A stretch of DNA of 64,000 nt from Embiotoca jacksoni. Lineage: Eukaryota; Chordata; Actinopteri; Embiotocidae. A program made the translations under genes and the position numbers. This document shows, one piece after another, positions 10,449-29,409 of the stretch. A model generated the notes under the pieces. It saw only the letters and a program-made list of their open reading frames with translations. It searched no databases and was not told where the DNA came from. The stretch lies in the NCBI GenBank assembly GCA_022577435.1, contig JAKOON010000059.1, positions 1,540,071 through 1,604,070 of the forward strand, read 5' to 3'. Each line of letters opens with the position of its first letter. Position 1 is the stretch's first letter.

Positions 10449-11024
10449 CTGCAGCAGCAGCACACCAACAGATCGACACACTGCAGGAAACAACATCTTG
10501 GTTTATTTTTTATCGTCACAGATAAATGATGTCATCGAGCTGTGAACGTGAGATCCACCAATCAGACATGGTTCTGAACACTTGTGCTGCTCGACCCGAT
10601 TATTTTTCTGTGATCAGAAACTACCAGATTGAATCTCTCTGAAAGTGGATGTTTAAACTGTCCTTGTTGCCTTGGAGACAGGTGCATTCATAGTGTTTAT
10701 CTTCTGTCTGGACTGAGTGGGCTTTATCAGGGAGGGATTTATACTCAGAGACGGGTCGGATCAGCAGAACACGCAGGTGTCAGAGTGAACGGGCCCTGAC
10801 GGTCGGAGCTGCTTGAGTTCTGGACTTGGCCTCCTCGCCGGTCGTCCCGTCTGCAGCTGAGAGAAAACTGAAGCTCTGAGGAGAAAATAAAAGCTGCAAT
10901 GAGTCAGCCAGTTCTGCTCTGGAAAAATATCAGAAAACTGCAGCTGTGAGTCAGTTAAAGGAGCAGTTCAACATTTTAGTGAATTAACACTGAAAGGAAC
11001 AGCTGAGAGTTAAAGGGTAATTCT
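10449..11024. other. fgf12 intron 1, nothing recognised
   Basis: Ordinary intronic-looking sequence. No repeat or gene identified. Confidence 0.5.
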
Positions 11025-11466
11025 GCTGTGTCTCTGAGTCTCTGTGTCTCTGAGTCTCTGTATCTCTGTCTCTGTGTCTCTGAGTCTCTGTGTCTCTGTG
11101 TGTTTGTGTCTCTGAGTCTCCATCACTGTGTCTGTGTCTCTGTGTCTCTTTGTCTCTCCATCACCGTGTTTCTGTGTCTCTGTGTGTCTGTGTCTCTGAG
11201 TCTCTGTGTGTCTGTGTCTCTCTGTGTCTCTTCGTCTCTCCATCACTATGTTTCTGTGTCTCCTTTTCTCCATCACTGTGTCTGTGTGTGTCTCTGTGTG
11301 TCTGTGTCTCCATCACTGTGTCTCTGTGTCTTCGTCTCTGTGTCTCTCTGTGTCTCTGTGTGTCTGTGTGTCTGTGTGTCTGTGTCTTTGTCTCCATCAC
11401 TGTGTCTCTGTGTCTTCATCTCTGTGTCTCTGTGTCTCCATCACTGTGTCTCTGTGTCTCTGTAGG
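11025..11466. repeat. Low-complexity (CTGTGTCT)n minisatellite
   Basis: Units of ctctgtgt, ctctgagt and ctccatcactgtg alternate over about 440 bp. The long Cys/Ser/Leu-rich frames in all three phases come from this composition. Confidence 0.9.
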
Positions 11467-11814
11467 AGGAAATACACCAGAAATTCCCTTTAAAAAGGTT
11501 GATACATTTATTTTCCTTCTGTCTCAGAGTAGAAACTTTTATTTTGGTGAGGCTGACACCTTCAGCTGTATTTCCTGGGATTTCTTATTGTTTTGTTTGT
11601 CTGGGAGTAAATTTGGCCTTTTGTTTGTGTTTCGAATCAGCTGGTCTGTGATTGACAGGAGGTGGGGCCTAGAGAGGCAAGGCCTGACAACAGGGAGCGT
11701 GCTCAGTGTCAGTGTGTTTGTTTACAGCACACAAATCAGTGAGGTGTATTGATTCTGGATAAGATCCTCATGATTCAGAACGATTCAGTGTCCAGAACAG
11801 AAACCTGAGAGACT

Positions 11815-11815
<1 letters not shown>
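11467..11815. other. fgf12 intron 1, nothing recognised
   Basis: No feature identified. Confidence 0.5.

Positions 11816-11894
<79 letters not shown>
11816..11894. repeat. (CA)n microsatellite
   Basis: About 39 perfect CA units. Confidence 0.95.
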
Positions 11895-11895
<1 letters not shown>

Positions 11896-14800
11896 TTACA
11901 GAGACACGTTCAGGTCCTCAGAGACAGAACCGTCTGACTGACTCAGACATCATAATAGTTATTAAAAATCTGTTGTATTAAACCTGTGAAGAGTTAAGTC
12001 ATCCCTCCTGTCCTGACTGTGTCTGAGGACATCCTGTCCACCAGTGTTCATGGACTTTTACACTCTGCACATATAGAAACAGAACCATTTGACGTGTTTC
12101 AGGTAGTCTCCTCAGAGAGACTGATGATACTCAGCTGATCGATCAGTGAACTGAGACAGCGCTGAGCATTTGACCAATATCACACCGACAACACAATCAC
12201 ACCAACATCACACTGACATCACGATCACACTGACATCACACCGAAATCACTATCACACCGACATCACAATCACACCAACGTCACAATCACACCGACATCA
12301 CAATCACACCGACATCACAATCACACCGACATCAGAATCAAACCGACATCACAATCACACCGACATCACAATCACACTGACATCACACCAACATTACAAT
12401 CACACCGACATCACACCAACATCACAATCAAACCGACATCACAATCACACCAACATCACAATCACACCGACATCACACCAACATCACAATCAAACCGACA
12501 TCACAATCAGACCGACATTACAATCACACCGACGTCACAATCAAACGAACATCACAATCACACCGACATCACACCGACATCACAATCACACCAACATCAC
12601 ACCAACATCACAATCACACCGACATCACAATCACACCGACATTACAATCACAATGACATTACACCAACATCACAATCACACCGACATCACAATCAAACCG
12701 ACATCACAATCACACCGACATCACAATCACACTGACATTACAATCACACTGACATCACAACATCACAATCACACCGACATCACAATCACACTGACATCAC
12801 AATCACACTGACATCACACCAACATCACAATCACACCGACATCACACTAACATCACAATCAAACCGACATCACAATCACACCGACATCACAATCACACTG
12901 ACATTACAATCACACTGACATCACAACATCACAATCACACCGACATCACAATCACACCGACATCACAATCACACTGACATCACACCAACATCACAATCAC
13001 ACCGACATCACACTAACATCACAATCAAACCGACATCACAATCACACCGACATCACAATCACACTGACATCACACCGACATCACACCAACATCACAATCA
13101 CACCGACATCACAATCACACCGACATCACAATTAAACCGACATCACAATCAAACCAACATCACAATCACACCGACATCACACCGACATCACAATCACACC
13201 GACATCACACCAACATCACAATCACACCGACATCACAATCACACCGACATCACAATTAAACCGACATCACAATCAAACCGACATCACAATCACACCGACA
13301 TCACAATCACACTGACATTACAATCACACTGACATCACAACAACATCACAATCACACCAACATCACAATCACACCGACATCACAATCACACTGACATCAC
13401 ACCAACATCACAATCACACCGACATCACACTAACATCACAATCAAACCGACATCACAATCACACTGACATCACACCGACATCACACCAACATCACAATCA
13501 CACCGACATCACAATCACACCGACATCACAATTAAACCGACATCACAATCAAACCAACATCACAATCACACCGACATCACACCAACATCACAATCACACC
13601 AACATCACAATCACACCGACATTACACCTTCACAATCAAACCGACATCACAATCACACCGACATTACACCAACATCACAATCACACCAACATTACAATCA
13701 CACTGACATTACACCAACATCACAATCACACCGACGTCACAATCACACTGACATTACACCAACATCACAATCACACTGACATCACACCAACATCACAATC
13801 ACACCGAAATCACACTAACATCACAATCAAACCGACATCACAATCACACTGACATCACACCGACATCACACCAACATCACAATCACACCGACATCACAAT
13901 CACACCGACATCACAATTAAACCGACATCACAATCAAACCGACATCACAATCACACCGACATTACACCAACATCACAATCACACCAACATTACAATCACA
14001 CCGACATCACAATCACACCGACATCACAATCACACCGACATCACAATCACACCGACATCACAATCAAACCGACATCACAATCACAACATCACAATCACAC
14101 TGACATTACAATCACACTGACATCACAACAACATCACAATCACACCGACATTACACCAACATCACAATCACACTGACATCACAATCACACCGACATCACA
14201 CCGACATCACAATCACACCACCATCGCAATCACACCGACATCACAATCACACCGAAATTACACCAACATCACAATCACACCGACATTACACCAACATCAC
14301 AATCACACCGACATCACAATCACACCGACATCACAATCACACCGACATTACACCAACATCACAATCACACCGACATCACAATCAAACTGACATCACAATC
14401 ACAACATCACACCAACATCACAATCACACTGACATCACAACATCACACCAACATCACAATCTCACCAACATCACAATCACACCGATATTACAATCACACC
14501 GATGTCACAATCAAACCAACATCACAATCACACCGACATCACAATCACACCGACATCACAATCACACCGACATTACAATCACACTGACATTACACCAACA
14601 TCACAATCACACCGACCTCACAATCACACCGACATTACACCAACATCACAATCACACCGACATCACAATCACACCAACATTACAATCACATTGACATCAC
14701 ACCAACATTACAATCACACCGACATCACACCAACATCACAATCACACCGACATCACAATCAAACCGACATCACAATCACAACATCACAATAACACCGACA

Positions 14801-17800
14801 TCACAATCACACTGACATTACAATCACACTGACATCACAACATCATCACGCCAACATCACAATCACACCGACATCACAATCACACCGACATCACAATCAC
14901 ACCGACATCACAATCACACTGACATTACAATCACACTGACATCACAACATCACAATCACACCGACATCACAATCACACCGACATCACAATCACACTGACA
15001 TCACACCAACATCACAATCACACCGACATCACACTAACATCACAATCAAACCGACATCACAATCACACTGACATCACACCGACATCACACCAACATCACA
15101 ATCACACCGACATCACAATCACACCGACATCACAATTAAACCGACATCACAATCAAACCAACATCACAATCACACCAACATCACAATCACACCGACATTA
15201 CACCTTCACAATCAAACCGACATCACAATCACACCAACATTACAATCACACTGACATTACACCAACATCACAATCACACCGACGTCACAATCACACTGAC
15301 ATTACACCAACATCACAATCACACCGACATCACAATCACACCAACATTACAATCACATTGACATCACAACAACATCACACCAACATCACAATCACGCCGA
15401 CATCACAATCACACCGACATCACAATCAAACCGACATCACAATCACAACATCACAATCACACTGACATTACAATCACACTGACATCACAACAACATCACA
15501 ATCACACCGACATCACAATCACACCGACATCACAATCACACCGACATCACACCAACATCACAATCACACCAACATCACAATCACACCGACATCACAATCA
15601 AACCGACATCACAATCACACCGACATCACAATCACATCGACATCACAATCAAACCGACATCACAATCACACTGACATCACACCAACATCACAATCACACC
15701 AACATCACAATCACACCGACATTACACCATCACAATCAAACCGACATCACAATCACACCGACATTACACCAACATCACAATCACACCAACATCACAATCA
15801 CACAGACATCACACCGACATCACAATCACACCGACATCACAATCACACCGACATCACAGCAACATCACAATCACACCGACATCACAATCACACCGACATC
15901 TCAATCACACCGACATCACAATCACACCGACATCACAATCACACCGACATCACAATCACACTGACATTACACCAACATCACAATCACACCGACGTCACAA
16001 TCACACTGACATTACACCAACATCACAATCACACCGACATCACAATCACACCAACATTACAATCACATTAACATCACAACAACATCACACCAACATCACA
16101 ATCACGCCGACATCACAATCACACCGACATTACGCCAACATCACAATCACACCGACATCACAATCAAACCGACATCACAATCACAACATCACAATCACAC
16201 TGACATTACAATCACACTGACATCACAACAACATCACAATCACACCGACATCACAATCAAACCGACATCACAATCACACCGACATTACACCAACATCACA
16301 ATCACACCAACATCACAATCACACAGACATCACACCGACATCACAATCACACCGACATCACAATCACACCGACATCACAGCAACATCACAATCACACCGA
16401 CATCACAATCACACCGACATCTCAATCACACCGACATCACAATCACACCGACATCACAATCACACCGACATCACAATCACACTGACATTACACCAACATC
16501 ACAATCACACCGACGTCACAATCACACTGACATTACACCAACATCACAATCACACCGACATCACAATCACACCAACATTACAATCACATTAACATCACAA
16601 CAACATCACACCAACATCACAATCACGCCGACATCACAATCACACCGACATTACGCCAACATCACAATCACACCGACATCACAATCAAACCGACATCACA
16701 ATCACAACATCACAATCACACTGACATTACAATCACACTGACATCACAACAACATCACAATCACACCGACATCACAATCACACCGACATTACAATCACAC
16801 TGACATCACAACAACATCACACCAACATCACAATCAAACCGACATCACAATCAGACCGACATTACACCAACATCACAATCTCACTAACATCACATTCACA
16901 CCGACATTACACCAACATCATAATCACACTGACATCACAATCACACCAACATCACAATCACACCGACATCACAATCACACCGACATCACAATCACACCGA
17001 CATTACAATCACACTGACATTACACCAACATCACAATCACACCGACCTCACAATCACACCGACATCACAATCACATCGACATCACAATTAAACCGACATC
17101 ACAATCAGACCGACATTACACCAACATCACAATCTTACCAACATCACAATCACACCGACATTACACCAACATCACAATCACACCGACATCACAATCACAC
17201 CACCATCGCAATCACACCGACATCACAATCACACCGAAATTACACCAACATCACAATCACACCGACATTACACCAACATCACAATCACACCGACATCACA
17301 ATCACACCGACATCACAATCACTCCGACATTACACCAACATCACAATCACACCGACATCACAATCAAACTGACATCACAATCACAACATCACACCAACAT
17401 CACAATCACACTAACATCACAACATCACACCAACATCACAATCACACCGATATTACAATCACACCGACGTCACAATCAAACCAACATCACAATCACACCG
17501 ACATCACAATCACACCGACATTACAATCACACTGACATTACACCAACATCACAATCACACCGACCTCACAATCACACCGACATTACACCAACATCACAAT
17601 CACACCGACATCACAATCACACCAACATTACAATCACACTGACATTACACCAACATCACAATCACACTGACATCACACCAACATCACAATCACACCGACA
17701 TCACACTAACATCACAATCTAACCGACATCACAATCACACTGACATCACACCGACATCACATCAACATCACAATCACACCGACATCACAATCACACCGAC

Positions 17801-20800
17801 ATCACAATTAAACCGACATCACAATCAAACCGACATCACAATCACACCGACATTACACCAACATCACAATCACACCAACATTACAATCACACCGACATCA
17901 CAATCACACCGACATCACAATCACACCGACATCACAATCACACCGACATCACAATCAAACCGACATCACAATCACAACATCACAATCACACTGACATTAC
18001 AATCACACTGACATCACAACAACATCACAATCACACCGACATTACACCAACATCACAATCACACTGACATCACAATCACACCGACATCACACCGACATCA
18101 CAATCACACCACCATCGCAATCACACCGACATCACAATCACACCGAAATTACACCAACATCACAATCACACCGACATTACACCAACATCACAATCACACC
18201 GACATCACAATCACACCGACATCACAATCACACCGACATTACACCAACATCACAATCACACCGACATCACAATCAAACTGACATCACAATCACAACATCA
18301 CACCAACATCACAATCACACTGACATCACAACATCACACCAACATCACAATCTCACCAACATCACAATCACACCGATATTACAATCACACCGATGTCACA
18401 ATCAAACCAACATCACAATCACACCGACATCACAATCACACCGACATCACAATCACACCGACATTACAATCACACTGACATTACACCAACATCACAATCA
18501 CACCGACCTCACAATCACACCGACATTACACCAACATCACAATCACACCGACATCACAATCACACCAACATTACAATCACATTGACATCACACCAACATT
18601 ACAATCACACCGACATTACACCAACATCACAATCACACCGACATCACAATCAAACTGACATCACAATCACAACATCACACCAACATCACAATCACACTAA
18701 CATCACAACATCACACCAACATCACAATCACACCGATATTACAATCACACCGACGTCACAATCAAACCAACATCACAATCACACCGACATCACAATCACA
18801 CCGACATTACAATCACACTGACATTACACCAACATCACAATCACACCGACCTCACAATCACACCGACATTACACCAACATCACAATCACACCGACATCAC
18901 AATCACACCAACATTACAATCACACTGACATTACACCAACATCACAATCACACTGACATCACACCAACATCACAATCACACCGACATCACACTAACATCA
19001 CAATCTAACCGACATCACAATCACACTGACATCACACCGACATCACACCAACATCACAATCACACCAACATCACAATCACACCGACATCACAATTAAACC
19101 GACATCACAATCAAACCGACATCACAATCACACCGACATTACACCAACATCACAATCACACCAACATTACAATCACACCGACATCACAATCACACCGACA
19201 TCACAATCACACCGACATCACAATCACACCGACATCACAATCAAACCGACATCACAATCACAACATCACAATCACACTGACATTACAATCACACTGACAT
19301 CACAACAACATCACAATCACACCGACATTACACCAACATCACAATCACACTGACATCACAATCACACCGACATCACACCGACATCACAATCACACCACCA
19401 TCGCAATCACACCGACATCACAATCACACCGAAATTACACCAACATCACAATCACACCGACATTACACCAACATCACAATCACACCGACATCACAATCAC
19501 ACCGACATCACAATCACACCGACATTACACCAACATCACAATCACACCGACATCACAATCAAACTGACATCACAATCACAACATCACACCAACATCACAA
19601 TCACACTGACATCACAACATCACACCAACATCACAATCTCACCAACATCACAATCACACCGATATTACAATCACACCGATGTCACAATCAAACCAACATC
19701 ACAATCACACCGACATCACAATCACACCGACATCACAATCACACCGACATTACAATCACACTGACATTACACCAACATCACAATCACACCGACCTCACAA
19801 TCACACCGACATTACACCAACATCACAATCACACCGACATCACAATCACACCAACATTACAATCACATTGACATCACACCAACATTACAATCACACCGAC
19901 ATCACACCAACATCACAATCACACCGACATCACAATCAAACCGACATCACAATCACAACATCACAATAACACCGACATCACAATCACACTGACATTACAA
20001 TCACAGTGACATCACAACATCATCACACCAACATCACAATCACACCGACATCACAATCACACCGACATCACAATCAAACCGACATCACAATCACACCGAC
20101 ATCACAATCACACTGACATTACAATCACACTGACATCACAACAACATCACAATCACACCGACATCACAATCACACCGACATCACAATCACACCGACATCA
20201 CAATCACACTGACATCACACCAACATCACAATCACACCGACATCACACTAACATCACAATCAAACCGACATCACAATCACACTGACATCACACCGACATC
20301 ACACCAACATCACAATCACACCGACATCACAATCACACCGACATCACAATTAAACCGACATCACAATCAAACCAACATCACAATCACACCAACATCACAA
20401 TCACACCGACATTACACCTTCACAATCAAACCGACATCACAATCACACCGACATTACACCAACATCACAATCACACCAACATTACAATCACACTGACATT
20501 ACACCAACATCACAATCACACCGACGTCACAATCACACTGACATTACACCAACATCACAATCACACCGACATCACAATCACACCAACATTACAATCACAT
20601 TGACATCACAACAACATCACACCAACATCACAATCACGCCGACATCACAATCACACCGACATCACAATCAAACCGACATCACAATCACAACATCACAATC
20701 ACACTGACATTACAATCACACTGACATCACAACAACATCACAATCACACCGACATCACAATCACACCGACATCACAATCACACCGACATCACACCAACAT

Positions 20801-23800
20801 CACAATCACACCGACATCACAATCAAACCGACATCACAATCACACCGACATCACAATCACATCGACATCACAATCAAACCGACATCACAATCACACTGAC
20901 ATCACACCAACATCACAATCACACCAACATCACAATCACACCGACATTACACCATCACAATCAAACCGACATCACAATCACACCGACATTACACCAACAT
21001 CACAATCACACCAACATCACAATCACACAGACATCACACCGACATCACAATCACACCGACATCACAATCACACCGACATCACAGCAACATCACAATCACA
21101 CCGACATCACAATCACACCGACATCACAATCACACTGACATTACACCAACATCACAATCAGACCGACGTCACAATCACACTGACATTACACCAACATCAC
21201 AATCACACCGACATCACAATCACACCAACATTACAATCACATTAACATCACAACAACATCACACCAACATCACAATCACGCCGACATCACAATCACACCG
21301 ACATTACGCCAACATCACAATCACACCGACATCACAATCAAACCGACATCACAATCACAACATCACAATCACACTGACATTACAATCACACTGACATCAC
21401 AACAACATCACAATCACACCGACATCACAATCACACCGACATTACAATCACACTGACATCACAACAACATCACACCAACATCACAATCAAACCGACATCA
21501 CAATCAGACCGACATTACACCAACATCACAATCTCACTAACATCACAATCACACCGACATTACACCAACATCATAATCACACTGACATCACAATCACACC
21601 AACATCACAATCACACCGACATCACAATCACACCGACATCACAATCACACCGACATTACAATCACACTGACATTACACCAACATCACAATCACACCGACC
21701 TCACAATCACACCGACATCACAATCACATCGACATCACAATCAAACCGACATCACAATCAGACCGACATTACACCAACATCACAATCTTACCAACATCAC
21801 AATCACACCGACATTACACCAACATCACAATCACACCGACATCACAATCACACCACCATCGCAATCACACCGACATCACAATCACACCGAAATTACACCA
21901 ACATCACAATCACACCGACATTACACCAACATCACAATCACACCGACATCACAATCACACCGACATTACACCAACATCACAATCACACCGACATCACAAT
22001 CAAACTGACATCACAATCACAACATCACACCAACATCACAATCACACTAACATCACAACATCACACCAACATCACAATCACACCGATATTACAATCACAC
22101 CGACGTCACAATCAAACCAACATCACAATCACACCGACATCACAATCACACCAACATTACAATCACATTGACATCACACCAACATCACAATCACACCGAC
22201 ATCACAATCAAACCGACATCACAATAACAACATCACAATAACACCGACATCACAATCACACCGACATTACACCAACATCACAATCACACCAACATCACAA
22301 TCACACCAACATCACAATCACACAGACATCACACCGACATCACAATCACACCGACATCACAATCACACCGACATCACAGCAACATCACAATCACACCGAC
22401 ATCACAATCACACCGACATCTCAATCACACCGACATCACAATCACACCGACATCACAATCACACCGACATCACAATCACACTGACATTACACCAACATCA
22501 CAATCACACCGACGTCACAATCACACTGACATTACACCAACATCACAATCACACCGACATCACAATCACACCAACATTACAATCACATTAACATCACAAC
22601 AACATCACACCAACATCACAATCACGCCGACATCACAATCACACCGACATTACGCCAACATCACAATCACACCGACATCACAATCAAACCGACATCACAA
22701 TCACAACATCACAATCACACTGACATTACAATCACACTGACATCACAACAACATCACAATCACACCGACATCACAATCACACCGACATTACAATCACACT
22801 GACATCACAACAACATCACACCAACATCACAATCAAACCGACATCACAATCAGACCGACATTACACCAACATCACAATCTCACTAACATTACAATCACAC
22901 CGACATTACACCAACATCATAATCACACTGACATCACAATCACACCGACATTACAATCACACTGACATTACACCAACATCACAATCACACCGACCTCACA
23001 ATCACACCGACATTACACCAACATCACAATCACACCGACATTACACCAACATCACAATCACACTGACATCACAATCACACCAACATCACAATCACACTGA
23101 CATCACAATCACACCGACATCACAATCACACCGACATCACAATCACATCGACATCACAATCAAACCGACATCACAATCAGACCGACATTACATCAACATC
23201 ACAATCTTACCAACATTACAATCACACCGACATTACACCAACATCACAATCACACTGACATCACAATCACACCGACATCACACCGACATCACAATCACAC
23301 CACCATCGCAATCACACCGACATCACAATCACACCGAAATTACACCAACATCACAATCACACCGACATTACACCAACATCACAATCACACCGACATCACA
23401 ATCACACCGACATCACAATCACTCCGACATTACACCAACATCACAATCACACCGACATCACAATCAAACTGATATCACAATCACAACATCACACCAACAT
23501 CACAATCACACTGACATCACAACATCACACCAACATCACAATCACACCGATATTACAATCAAACCGACGTCACAATCAAACCAACATCACAATCACACCA
23601 ACATCACAATCACACCGACATTACACCATCACAATCAAACCGACATCACAATCACACCGACATTACACCAACATCACAATCACACCAACATCACAATCAC
23701 ACAGACATCACACCGACATCACAATCACACCGACATCACAATCACACCGACATCACAGCAACATCACAATCACACCGACATCACAATCACACCGACATCA

Positions 23801-26800
23801 CAATCACACTGACATTACACCAACATCACAATCACACCGACGTCACAATCACACTGACATTACACCAACATCACAATCACACCGACATCACAATCACACC
23901 AACATTACAATCACATTAACATCACAACAACATCACACCAACATCACAATCACGCCGACATCACAATCACACCGACATTACGCCAACATCACAATCACAC
24001 CGACATCACAATCAAACCGACATCACAATCACAACATCACAATCACACTGACATTACAATCACACTGACATCACAACAACATCACAATCACACCGACATC
24101 ACAATCAAACCGACATCACAATCACACCGACATTACACCAACATCACAATCACACCAACATCACAATCACACAGACATCACACCGACATCACAATCACAC
24201 CGACATCACAATCACACCGACATCACAGCAACATCACAATCACACCGACATCACAATCACACCGACATCTCAATCACACCGACATCACAATCACACCGAC
24301 ATCACAATCACACCGACATCACAATCACACTGACATTACACCAACATCACAATCACACCGACGTCACAATCACACTGACATTACACCAACATCACAATCA
24401 CACCGACATCACAATCACACCAACATTACAATCACATTAACATCACAACAACATCACACCAACATCACAATCACGCCGACATCACAATCACACCGACATT
24501 ACGCCAACATCACAATCACACCGACATCACAATCAAACCGACATCACAATCACAACATCACAATCACACTGACATTACAATCACACTGACATCACAACAA
24601 CATCACAATCACACCGACATCACAATCACACCGACATTACAATCACACTGACATCACAACAACATCACACCAACATCACAATCAAACCGACATCACAATC
24701 AGACCGACATTACACCAACATCACAATCTCACTAACATCACAATCACACCGACATTACACCAACATCATAATCACACTGACATCACAATCACACCAACAT
24801 CACAATCACACCGACATCACAATCACACCGACATCACAATCACACCGACATTACAATCACACTGACATTACACCAACATCACAATCACACCGACCTCACA
24901 ATCACACCGACATCACAATCACATCGACATCACAATCAAACCGACATCACAATCAGACCGACATTACACCAACATCACAATCTTACCAACATCACAATCA
25001 CACCGACATTACACCAACATCACAATCACACCGACATCACAATCACACCACCATCGCAATCACACCGACATCACAATCACACCGAAATTACACCAACATC
25101 ACAATCACACCGACATTACACCAACATCACAATCACACCGACATCACAATCACACCGACATCACAATCACTCCGACATTACACCAACATCACAATCACAC
25201 CGACATCACAATCAAACTGACATCACAATCACAACATCACACCAACATCACAATCACACTAACATCACAACATCACACCAACATCACAATCACACCGATA
25301 TTACAATCACACCGACGTCACAATCAAACCAACATCACAATCACACCGACATCACAATCACACCGACATCACAATCACACCGACATTACAATCACACTGA
25401 CATTACACCAACATCACAATCACACCGACCTCACAATCACACCGACATTACACCAACATCACAATCACACCGACATCACAATCACACCAACATTACAATC
25501 ACATTGACATCACACCAACATCACAATCACACCGACATCACAATCAAACCGACATCACAATAACAACATCACAATAACACCGACATCACAATCACACCGA
25601 CATTACACCAACATCACAATCACACCAACATCACAATCTCACCAACATCACAATCACACAGACATCACACCGACATCACAATCACACCGACATCACAATC
25701 ACACCGACATCACAGCAACATCACAATCACACCGACATCACAATCACACCGACATCTCAATCACACCGACATCACAATCACACCGACATCACAATCACAC
25801 CGACATCACAATCACACTGACATTACACCAACATCACAATCACACCGACGTCACAATCACACTGACATTACACCAACATCACAATCACACCGACATCACA
25901 ATCACACCAACATTACAATCACATTAACATCACAACAACATCACACCAACATCACAATCACGCCGACATCACAATCACACCGACATTACGCCAACATCAC
26001 AATCACACCGACATCACAATCAAACCGACATCACAATCACAACATCACAATCACACTGACATTACAATCACACTGACATCACAACAACATCACAATCACA
26101 CCGACATCACAATCACACCGACATTACAATCACACTGACATCACAACAACATCACACCAACATCACAATCAAACCGACATCACAATCAGACCGACATTAC
26201 ACCAACATCACAATCTCACTAACATTACAATCACACCGACATTACACCAACATCATAATCACACTGACATCACAATCACACCGACATTACAATCACACTG
26301 ACATTACACCAACATCACAATCACACCGACCTCACAATCACACCGACATTACACCAACATCACAATCACACCGACATTACACCAACATCACAATCACACT
26401 GACATCACAATCACACCAACATCACAATCACACTGACATCACAATCACACCGACATCACAATCACACCGACATCACAATCACATCGACATCACAATCAAA
26501 CCGACATCACAATCAGACCGACATTACATCAACATCACAATCACACCGACATTACACCAACATCACAATCACACTGACATCACAATCACACCGACATCAC
26601 ACCGACATCACAATCACACCACCATCGCAATCACACCGACATCACAATCACACCGAAATTACACCAACATCACAATCACACCGACATTACACCAACATCA
26701 CAATCACACCGACATCACAATCACACCGACATCACAATCACTCCGACATTACACCAACATCACAATCACACCGACATCACAATCAAACTGATATCACAAT

Positions 26801-29409
26801 CACAACATCACACCAACATCACAATCACACTGACATCACAACATCACACCATCACAATCACACCGATATTACAATCAAACCGACGTCACAATCAAACCAA
26901 CATCACAATCACACCGACATCACAATCACACCGACATTACAATCACACTGACATTACACCAACATCACAATCACACCGACCTCACAATCACACCGACATT
27001 ACACCAACATCACAATCACACCGACATCACAATCACACCAACATTACAATCACATTGACATCACACCAACATCACAATCACACCGACATCACAATCAAAC
27101 CGACATCACAATAACAACATCACAATAACACCGACATCACAATCACACTGACATTACAATCACACTGACATCACAACAACATCACAATCACACCGACATC
27201 ACAATCACACCGACAACACAATCACACCGACATCACAATCACACTGACATCACACCAACATCACAATCACACCGACATCACACTAACATCACAATCAAAC
27301 CGACATCACAATCACACCGACATCACAATCACACTGACATCACACCGACATCACACCAACATCACAATCACACCGACATCACAATCACACCGACATCACA
27401 ATTAAACCGACATCACAATCAAACCAACATCACAATCACACCATCACACCGACATCACAATCACACCGACATCACAATCACATCGACATCACAATCAAAC
27501 CGACATCACAATCACACTGACATCACACCAACATCACAATCACACCAACATCACAATCACACCGACATTACACCATCACAATCAAACCGACATCACAATC
27601 ACACCGACATTACACCAACATCACAATCACACCAACATCACAATCACACCGACATCACACCAACATCACAATCACACCGACATCACAATCACACCGACAT
27701 CACACCAACATCACTATCAAATCGACATCACAATCACACCGACATCACAATCACACTGACATTACAATCACACTGACATTACACCAACATCACAATCACA
27801 CCGACATCACAATCACACCGACATCACACCAACATCACAATCAAACCGACATCACAATCACACCGACATTACAATCACACTGACATCACACCGACATCAA
27901 ACCAACATCACAATCACACCGACATCACAATCAAACTGACATCACAATCACAACATCACACCAACATCACAATCACACCGACATCACAATCACACCGACA
28001 TTACAATCACACTGACATCACAACAACATCACACCAACATCACAATCACACCGACATCACAATCAGACCGACATTACACCAACATCACAATCTCACCAAC
28101 ATCACAATCACACCGACATTACACCAACATCACAATCACACCGACATCACAATCACACTGACATCACAATCACACTGACATCACAATCACACCGCCATCA
28201 CAATCACAGCAACATCAAAATCACAACGACATTACAATCACACTGACATCACACCAACATCACAATCACACCGACATCACACCGACATCACAATCACACT
28301 GCCATCACAATCACAGCAACATCAAAATCACAACGACATCACAGTCTGACTGACATCACAATCACACCGACATCACAATCACACCGACATCACAATCAAA
28401 CCGACATCACAATCACACTGACATCACCAACATCACAATCACACCAACATCACAATCACACTGACATCACACCAACATCACAATCACACTGACATCACAA
28501 TCACACCGACATCACACCGACATCACAATCACACCGCCATCACAATCACAGCAACATCAAAATCACAACGACATCACAGTCTGACTGACATCACAATCAC
28601 ACCGACATCACAATCACACCGACATCACAATCAAATCGACATCACAATCACACTGACATCACCAACATCACAATCACACCGACATCACAATCACACTGAC
28701 ATCACACCAACATCACAATCACACCGACATCACACCAACATCACAATCACACCGACATCACACCAACATCACAATCAAACCGACATCACAATCACACCGA
28801 CATCACAATCACACCGACATTACACCAACATCACAATCACAGCGAAATCACAATCACACTGACGTCACAATCACACCAACATCACAATCACACCGACATC
28901 ACAATCAATCCGACATTACAATCACACTGACATCACAACAACATCACACCAACATCACAATCACACCGACATCACAATCACACCGACATCACACCAACAT
29001 CACAATCACACCACCATCTCTATCACACCAACATCACAATCACACCGACATCACAATTACACCGACATCATACCGACATCACAATCACGCCGACCTCACA
29101 CCAACATCACAATCACACTGACATCACAATCACACCGACAACACAACATCACAATCACACTGACATCACAACAACATCACAATCACATCAACATCACACC
29201 GACATCACAATCACACCGACATCACAATCACTCCGACATTACACCAACATCACAATCACACCGACATCACAATCAAACTGATATCACAATCACAACATCA
29301 CACCAACATCACAATCACACTGACATCACAACATCACACCAACATCACAATCACACCGATATTACAATCAAACCGACGTCACAATCAAACCAACATCACA
29401 ATCACACCA

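Noticed and set aside
12170..12811. 213-codon open frame as a His/Thr/Ile-rich protein gene
   Set aside because: It is the translation of 17-bp and 11-bp satellite units. The same reading appears in all phases and copies, with no promoter, codon bias or conserved end.
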